Positions 12,204 to 15,650 of a DNA stretch of 15,650 nucleotides are shown here, piece by piece. The position numbers were made by a program, and so were the translations under genes. The stretch's first letter is position 1; each line of letters opens with the position of its first letter. The stretch is taken from NCBI GenBank assembly GCA_964622235.1, contig CAZUNB010000026.1, forward strand, positions 1 to 15,650, written 5' to 3'. The DNA comes from CAZUNB01 sp964622235 (lineage in GTDB: Bacteria; Patescibacteriota; Saccharimonadia; Saccharimonadales; JAGPDM01). The notes below the pieces were generated by a model, which did no database searches, was not told the origin of the DNA, and saw nothing but the letters and a program-made list of their open reading frames with translations.

Positions 12204-13682
12204 CTAAGTAGCGTAGGAGGCTAATTGTGCCTTGAAAGTAGGTACTTTCTCTCTGAGGCGTGGGCTTGTTGACTGGATGAGCATACTAAGAATAGTCGTC
12301 CTGTCTTGATGGGTGTAGTATCGTTTGTTTTTATTGCGTTGTGGAACAACAAGACCCTGCTTTTCTAGACGGTAAAGATACATATCTGAGATACCAAGTT
12401 GAATGCGTAGTTGTGTTGCCGTGATATATTTTTCCTCTATTTCTAGTCGTATGGGACCGTACCTTAGTATTTGCATTGTTTGAGGACTAAAAGGGATTAT
12501 GTAGGCGTCTATATATTTCCTGGCTATCTGAGAAAAGTAGTGATGTTTCTCTGCTGGTAACAAGTCTTTCCTGATCCAGTTTCTAATTGTCTGTGGCGAT
12601 TTGCCAGCAACCTCAGCTGCCACCTCGGTAAATAGGTACTTTTTACCCTGATATTCGTAAAGTGGCAAATAATCCTGGGACAAAGAACGTCTTTTCTGTC
12701 TACTTAATTTACGGTGTTCATCGCGTAGTTTAACTATCATATATAACTTGGCTCTGTAGTAACCAAAGAGGGGTGTATGGTTAGCGCCTTTATGTATGTA
12801 CAGGTATTCGAAGCAACTCTCTTGAATATGTGCCTTGAAGTTTCGCGTTGTTGTTTCTTCATCACATTCTATGTCACCAAGTCTTTGTATAATTAGATAA
12901 GATCTCCTATAGCGACCCCATTTTCTCATAAGTATGATAGTGGCATCCTCGTCACCGGAAGCAGCTGCAACTACAAGTGCATATAGCCTTAAAAAGTAAA
13001 TCTCAGACCATCGGCGTAAAACTTCAATTATTGGACTAAGCCACCTGAAACTTGTACGCAAAACGTTTGTGATTTTTTCTGCTATGTTCTTAAAAACGGA
13101 AGTTATCTTAGCAAACCAAGGTGGATGCTTGAAATTACTGAACCTGGAGAGAACTGTCTGTACTAATGGAGCGATACGGCTGGTAATTCCTGATCCAATT
13201 TTTTTGAATATGCTAGAGAAGGAGGGAAGAGATTGTCTCAGTGCCTCGAACATTTTTTGGATCTTCTCGCCAAGCTGACGCATTGTTTCAAGCATCGGCT
13301 CCATTGTCCGAGCAATACTCTTGTGAGCCTCTGCCATTTGTTGAGCAAGTTTGATAGCGGGTTGTGTAGCTTGAAATGCCACACCAACACTCTTAAAGAC
13401 CTGATTTATGTTACTTTGAAAGCCAAGTGCTTTTGCAAGGCTACCCTGAACCGAATTAACTTTAACTACGGCTGCAAAAGCTCCACTAGTTCTCAGGCGT
13501 TCATTCAGAGTTTCCTGGACGTCTTTTTGCTGTTTTGTTGCTTGTTCACGCGCACGTTTAATAACAGTTAGCTCAACAGTTTTAGGCTCTACTTCAGTTT
13601 TCTTTTCTGTGGGGGCATATAAATCAAGATCATATTTTGCCTGACCTTGATTTACATTCTTATTTTTCCCCTCGTTTGACAC
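12204..13682 (-). CDS. 492-aa protein with helical N-terminal region and two C-terminal HTH modules
   Basis: Not recognised as a whole. Residues 1-60 are charged and disordered. Residues 85-230 are helical with heptad-like and amphipathic stretches (AIKLAQQMAEAHKSIARTME, then MRQLGEKIQKMFEALRQ). Residues 225-330 are basic and aromatic-rich. Two MerR/excisionase-like helix-turn-helix modules follow: about 349-395 (FTEVAAEVAGKSPQTIRNWI) and about 418-465 (YITATQLRIQLGISDMYLYR, with the wing NKNKRYYTHQD). It could be a DNA-segregation, replication-initiator or regulatory protein. The GTG start is the only one available, since TGA lies four codons upstream; GAGG precedes it. It is transcribed alone and ends at the terminator at 12155-12184. 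Confidence 0.7.
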   Translation of the reverse strand: MSNEGKNKNVNQGQAKYDLDLYAPTEKKTEVEPKTVELTVIKRAREQATKQQKDVQETLNERLRTSGAFAAVVKVNSVQGSLAKALGFQSNINQVFKSVGVAFQATQPAIKLAQQMAEAHKSIARTMEPMLETMRQLGEKIQKMFEALRQSLPSFSSIFKKIGSGITSRIAPLVQTVLSRFSNFKHPPWFAKITSVFKNIAEKITNVLRTSFRWLSPIIEVLRRWSEIYFLRLYALVVAAASGDEDATIILMRKWGRYRRSYLIIQRLGDIECDEETTTRNFKAHIQESCFEYLYIHKGANHTPLFGYYRAKLYMIVKLRDEHRKLSRQKRRSLSQDYLPLYEYQGKKYLFTEVAAEVAGKSPQTIRNWIRKDLLPAEKHHYFSQIARKYIDAYIIPFSPQTMQILRYGPIRLEIEEKYITATQLRIQLGISDMYLYRLEKQGLVVPQRNKNKRYYTHQDRTTILSMLIQSTSPRLREKVPTFKAQLASYAT

Positions 13683-13723
13683 TGCTAAGCCTCATTTTCA
13701 TATAATCTTTGTACCTACTTATA

Positions 13724-13729
13724 ATTATA
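13724..13729 (-). promoter_or_regulatory. Candidate -10 box of the 492-aa gene
   Basis: TATAAT on the minus strand, 41 bp before the GTG start. The -35 region at 16-18 bp spacing is not convincing. The rest of 13683-13918 is AT-rich with small hairpins (CCGAA/TTCGG near 13825 and GGGG/CCCC near 13880) and no gene. Confidence 0.35.
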
Positions 13730-13918
13730 TCAAAAACTAGTACATCTACTGGTTGCCTCATCAATAAAGTAACGCTAGCGCAATATATCACTAGGCAAAA
13801 AATGCTTGGTCATTTTGCTCCCGAAAAAATTCGGCATTGATACAGCGGAGTCTTATTTCTGAAGATTAACAGGGGTAGCCCCCCGCTATGACTTTTAAAA
13901 TCTATATAAAATTAGTTT

Positions 13919-14146
13919 TTAAAGTCCCTGAAAAAGGTCGCTTATATTCACTTTTAGTGTTTTTGCGATTTTGCTAAGTGTACTAAGTCGCGCCCATCTT
14001 TTGCCGGTCTCTATATAGGCGATTGCAACTACGCTCATATTGATGCGTTCTGCGAGTTCTTGTTGCGTAACTCCTCGACTCTTGCGAACCTCAGCAACCC
14101 TTCTGCCAAAGGCTTTCATTAACTTCTGCTCACGTGTACCTGTCAT
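13919..14146 (-). CDS. Xre-family transcriptional regulator
   Basis: 75 aa, almost entirely one HTH_3/Cro-C1 domain: RRVAEVRKSRGVTQQELAER, then INMSVVAIAYIETGKRW and LSTLSKIAKTLKVNISDLF. Such stand-alone repressors bind palindromic operators as dimers. A near-perfect palindrome at 14167-14195 in the divergent promoter region is the probable operator, so autorepression and control of the gene at 14255 are likely. No Shine-Dalgarno precedes the ATG. TATTAT (14167-14162, minus) ends 15 bp before it, leaving a very short leader. It may belong to the element (as its repressor) or to the host. Confidence 0.9.
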   Translation of the reverse strand: MTGTREQKLMKAFGRRVAEVRKSRGVTQQELAERINMSVVAIAYIETGKRWARLSTLSKIAKTLKVNISDLFQGL

Positions 14147-14166
14147 ACACTAAGCGTAGAAATAAT

Positions 14167-14195
14167 AAACAGATAGTTACATAAACTAACTGTTT
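14167..14195. promoter_or_regulatory. Operator palindrome between xre and the DUF4352-type gene
   Basis: AAACAGATAGTT (14167-14178) and AACTAACTGTTT (14184-14195) are 12-bp inverted half-sites with one mismatch around a 5-bp spacer ACATA. Its length and position overlap the likely promoters in both directions, which fits an Xre dimer site. Confidence 0.7.
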
Positions 14196-14254
14196 ATTTT
14201 ATTGATAATATATGATAAATTTTTATAGAGATAACTTAAACAAGGAGTTTATAA

Positions 14255-14788
14255 GTGAATTGGTTCAAAAAACACAAGATAATAACAGTAGTTCTAGCGT
14301 TGGTAGTAGTTGGAGGCATTATAGGTGCAGCGGGTGGCGGTTCTAGCACCACCTCAAACCAGAGTACTAGCGGAGGTAGTAATCAGTCTGATAAGACCGA
14401 AGAAAAAGCAATAACCGCTAAAATTGGCGAACCGGCACGTGATGGCAAGTTTGAATTTACTGTAACCAGCATTAAATGTGGTGAGAAATCAGTAGGAGAC
14501 CAGTACCTAAACGAAAAAGCACAAGGTGAGTTTTGTCGTCTTAGCCTTAGCATTAAGAACATAGGTAATGAGGCTCAAAGCCTCTTGTCAAGCGATCAAA
14601 AGCTCTTGAATGCTGAGGGTCAACAGTTTGCTGCCGATGACACANNNNNNNNNNNNNNNNNNNNNNNNNNNCCTGGTAACAGTGTAAAGGGTGATATTTT
14701 GTTTGATGTACCTGCTGGTGCAAAGATTACCACTGCTGAACTACACGATAGTTCCTTCTCGGGTGGCGTAAAAGTAAACCTCCAGTAG
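14255..14788 (+). CDS. Membrane-anchored DUF4352-type protein, interrupted by an assembly gap
   Basis: About 177 aa, of which 9 are unknown. The GTG start has AAGGAG 7 bp upstream. Residues 1-30 are a basic head plus a hydrophobic helix (KIITVVLALVVVGGIIGAAG) with no lipobox cysteine, so it is likely an uncleaved anchor or signal. A Ser/Thr/Gly-rich linker (29-48) leads to a beta domain: FEFTVTSIKCGEKSVG, then GEFCRLSLSIKNIGNEAQSL, and PGNSVKGDILFDVPAGAKIT. This is the immunoglobulin-like DUF4352 pattern common in exported Gram-positive proteins, where C74 and C93 could form a disulfide. The 27-N run keeps the frame. Function is unknown. Confidence 0.82.
   Translation: MNWFKKHKIITVVLALVVVGGIIGAAGGGSSTTSNQSTSGGSNQSDKTEEKAITAKIGEPARDGKFEFTVTSIKCGEKSVGDQYLNEKAQGEFCRLSLSIKNIGNEAQSLLSSDQKLLNAEGQQFAADDTXXXXXXXXXPGNSVKGDILFDVPAGAKITTAELHDSSFSGGVKVNLQ
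14645..14671. other. Assembly gap of 27 Ns
   Basis: Unknown bases inside the DUF4352-type gene. Nine whole codons fit, so the frame is preserved on paper, but the true length is not known from the sequence. Confidence 0.99.
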
Positions 14789-14855
14789 TCGTCGCTCACA
14801 ATTAAAGCATTTTCATAAGTTTAGATTATCAGCTCGCCCAACAGAGAGCGAGAGA

Positions 14856-14884
14856 TTGACACGCACCTTAAAATATGATAGTAT
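14856..14884 (+). promoter_or_regulatory. Promoter of the terminal gene
   Basis: TTGACA (14856-14861) is a perfect -35 box, with a 17-bp spacer and TAGTAT (14879-14884) as the -10. An overlapping TATGAT (14874-14879) would give a poor spacing of 12. A leader of about 45 nt precedes the ATG at 14938. Confidence 0.6.
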
Positions 14885-14923
14885 GTAGCTAGTTAGATAA
14901 CAAAAATAAAAACCTAACGCTAC
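14885..14923 (+). promoter_or_regulatory. Bulged leader hairpin or operator before the terminal gene
   Basis: GTAGC-TA-GTTAG (14885-14896) pairs with CTAAC-GCTAC (14914-14923): ten base pairs with a 2-nt bulge and a 17-nt A-rich loop. It lies between the promoter and the ATG. It may fold in the 5' leader or be read as DNA by a repressor. Confidence 0.45.
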
Positions 14924-14937
14924 AATAAGAAATTACT

Positions 14938-15650
14938 ATGCAAAGTCCAGGAAGCTCATTTTTACACGATCGTAACCCACAGATGCACACATCTGATGAA
15001 GTTGAGGCTGTAGTGGGCTATTTACGTCAGGGTGGCGAGTCTATTCCTAATGAGCCTGCTGATAAAATCTCGGCTCATCTGGGATTTTTGGCTAACCGTG
15101 AATACGTAAACGACGGTATTTTAACTGGCGACCAGGCTAGCATAGACCGTCAGATAGATGCTCACGTCATTAAAGCAGAGGATGTACCAGAAGGTTATTT
15201 TGAATTGCAACGCCGAATAGCTCGCGAACAGGGTCACGGTGATATTCAAATAACCTCTGAAATGCGTCATCAAATGGTTGAGGCGGTACAGGCTGATCAA
15301 CGTGCTGGACTTGGTAAATGGGTTGAATACCTCGGCGGTGACGACGGTGGATACCCTGATTGGTTTAAGAGTTACACTTGGACATCGGTTACTAAACTCG
15401 GGACATTCGATAAAGAAAAAAACGAGTTTCAGAAGCGTAGTCGTGGCACGACAGCGCCTTACCCTGAACTGAACCGTGAAGCGTTAGCTTACGTTTATGA
15501 TGTGCTAAATAAATCACGGATACAGGGTGAGCAGGTCAATGGCGGGGCTAACGATGCCGAACTTCAAAAGCTCCTTAAAAGTGGTAATTTCGGTAAACTC
15601 TACGCTCACGCTGTCTTGGAAGTCACTCCTGATAGTCCAGAGTTAAGAAA
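14938..15650 (+). CDS. Unrecognised protein, N-terminal 237 residues (runs past the window end)
   Basis: The frame is open from the ATG at 14938 to the last base, so the gene is cut by the window. The sequence is soluble and moderately acidic, with no signal peptide, starting MQSPGSSFLHDRNPQ. Notable blocks are KWVEYLGGDDGGYPDWFKSY, then KLGTFDKEKNEFQKRS and RGTTAPYPELNREALAYVYD, followed by LQKLLKSGNFGKLYAHAVLE. From memory, a block of the form W..LG.FDKEK..F.KRS.GT..P.P.LNREALAY recurs in long proteins of Saccharibacteria and other Patescibacteria with no assigned role, but I cannot verify this. No Shine-Dalgarno is evident; a strong promoter and a bulged hairpin lie upstream. It is not clear whether it is host or element DNA. 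Confidence 0.7.
   Translation, partial: MQSPGSSFLHDRNPQMHTSDEVEAVVGYLRQGGESIPNEPADKISAHLGFLANREYVNDGILTGDQASIDRQIDAHVIKAEDVPEGYFELQRRIAREQGHGDIQITSEMRHQMVEAVQADQRAGLGKWVEYLGGDDGGYPDWFKSYTWTSVTKLGTFDKEKNEFQKRSRGTTAPYPELNREALAYVYDVLNKSRIQGEQVNGGANDAELQKLLKSGNFGKLYAHAVLEVTPDSPELR

Larger units (their letters stand above)
6871..13682 (-). mobile_element. Integrative element inserted at the 5' end of ychF (outer end not found)
   Basis: A large serine recombinase lies at the junction with ychF. It is preceded by a co-oriented train of small overlapping accessory genes with no housekeeping functions, including an excisionase-like HTH gene and an AAA+-like ATPase. This is the layout of an integrated phage-like or plasmid-like element. 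No capsid, portal, terminase, tail, relaxase or type IV secretion gene is seen here. The right boundary is arbitrary: 13682 is the start of the last gene I assign with some confidence, and the element may continue to or beyond 14900. The left boundary is the ychF start region. Confidence 0.65.

Noticed and set aside
14854..14865. GATTGACACGCA resembles GATTGATAGCACGCA at the ychF junction (6859-6873) and might mark the other attachment site.
   Set aside because: The two differ by a 3-bp deletion in the middle, and the 14854 copy overlaps a good -35 box. A serine recombinase core should be contiguous. Kept only as a lead if the outer end of the element is sought.

Overview
The window looks like part of a Candidatus Saccharibacteria (TM7/Patescibacteria) genome. 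This rests on the small, AT-leaning core genes, the order rpsF-ssb-rpsR-efp-tlyA, the very short S18, and the overall look of the FtsK and YchF proteins. TGA is used as a stop, for example at the ends of the 215-aa and 458-aa element genes, which fits Saccharibacteria and argues against the Gracilibacteria/SR1 recoding. The lineage is an inference from protein appearance; no marker RNA is present.

Left part (1-5081, plus strand), host core: the 3' end of ftsK overlaps a RodZ-like HTH-membrane-beta protein gene. A 430-bp structured intergenic region follows, then a PLP-dependent threonine-aldolase-type lyase that appears to be read from a leaderless mRNA. After that comes a compact translation/replication operon behind a near-consensus promoter: ribosomal protein S6, SSB, ribosomal protein S18, elongation factor P and the TlyA rRNA methyltransferase.

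Middle (5082-5799): a 718-bp non-coding stretch between convergent tlyA and ychF. It holds a second copy, and probably a degenerate third copy, of the structured element seen at 1127-1435, plus a 99-bp unit bounded by perfect 14-bp inverted repeats.

Right part (5800 to at least 13682, minus strand): ychF, with an integrative element inserted at its 5' end. The element's large serine recombinase reads 18 codons into ychF in another frame, and the element supplies the ribosome-binding site in front of ychF's GTG start. The cargo reads as one co-oriented operon from 12091 down to 6815: a DUF5659-like protein, an AAA+-like ATPase with a C-terminal winged helix, a small Cys-rich protein, two unrecognised proteins, a zinc-ribbon protein, a 39-aa protein, a 59-aa excisionase-like HTH protein behind three 10-bp tandem repeats, and the recombinase. 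A separate upstream unit encodes a 492-aa protein with two C-terminal HTH modules and ends in a clear intrinsic terminator. The outer end of the element is not identified.

Far right (13683-15650): an Xre-type repressor diverges from a membrane-anchored DUF4352-type protein, with a near-perfect operator palindrome between them. A run of 27 Ns interrupts the second gene. Last is the start of a large unrecognised gene that runs off the window.
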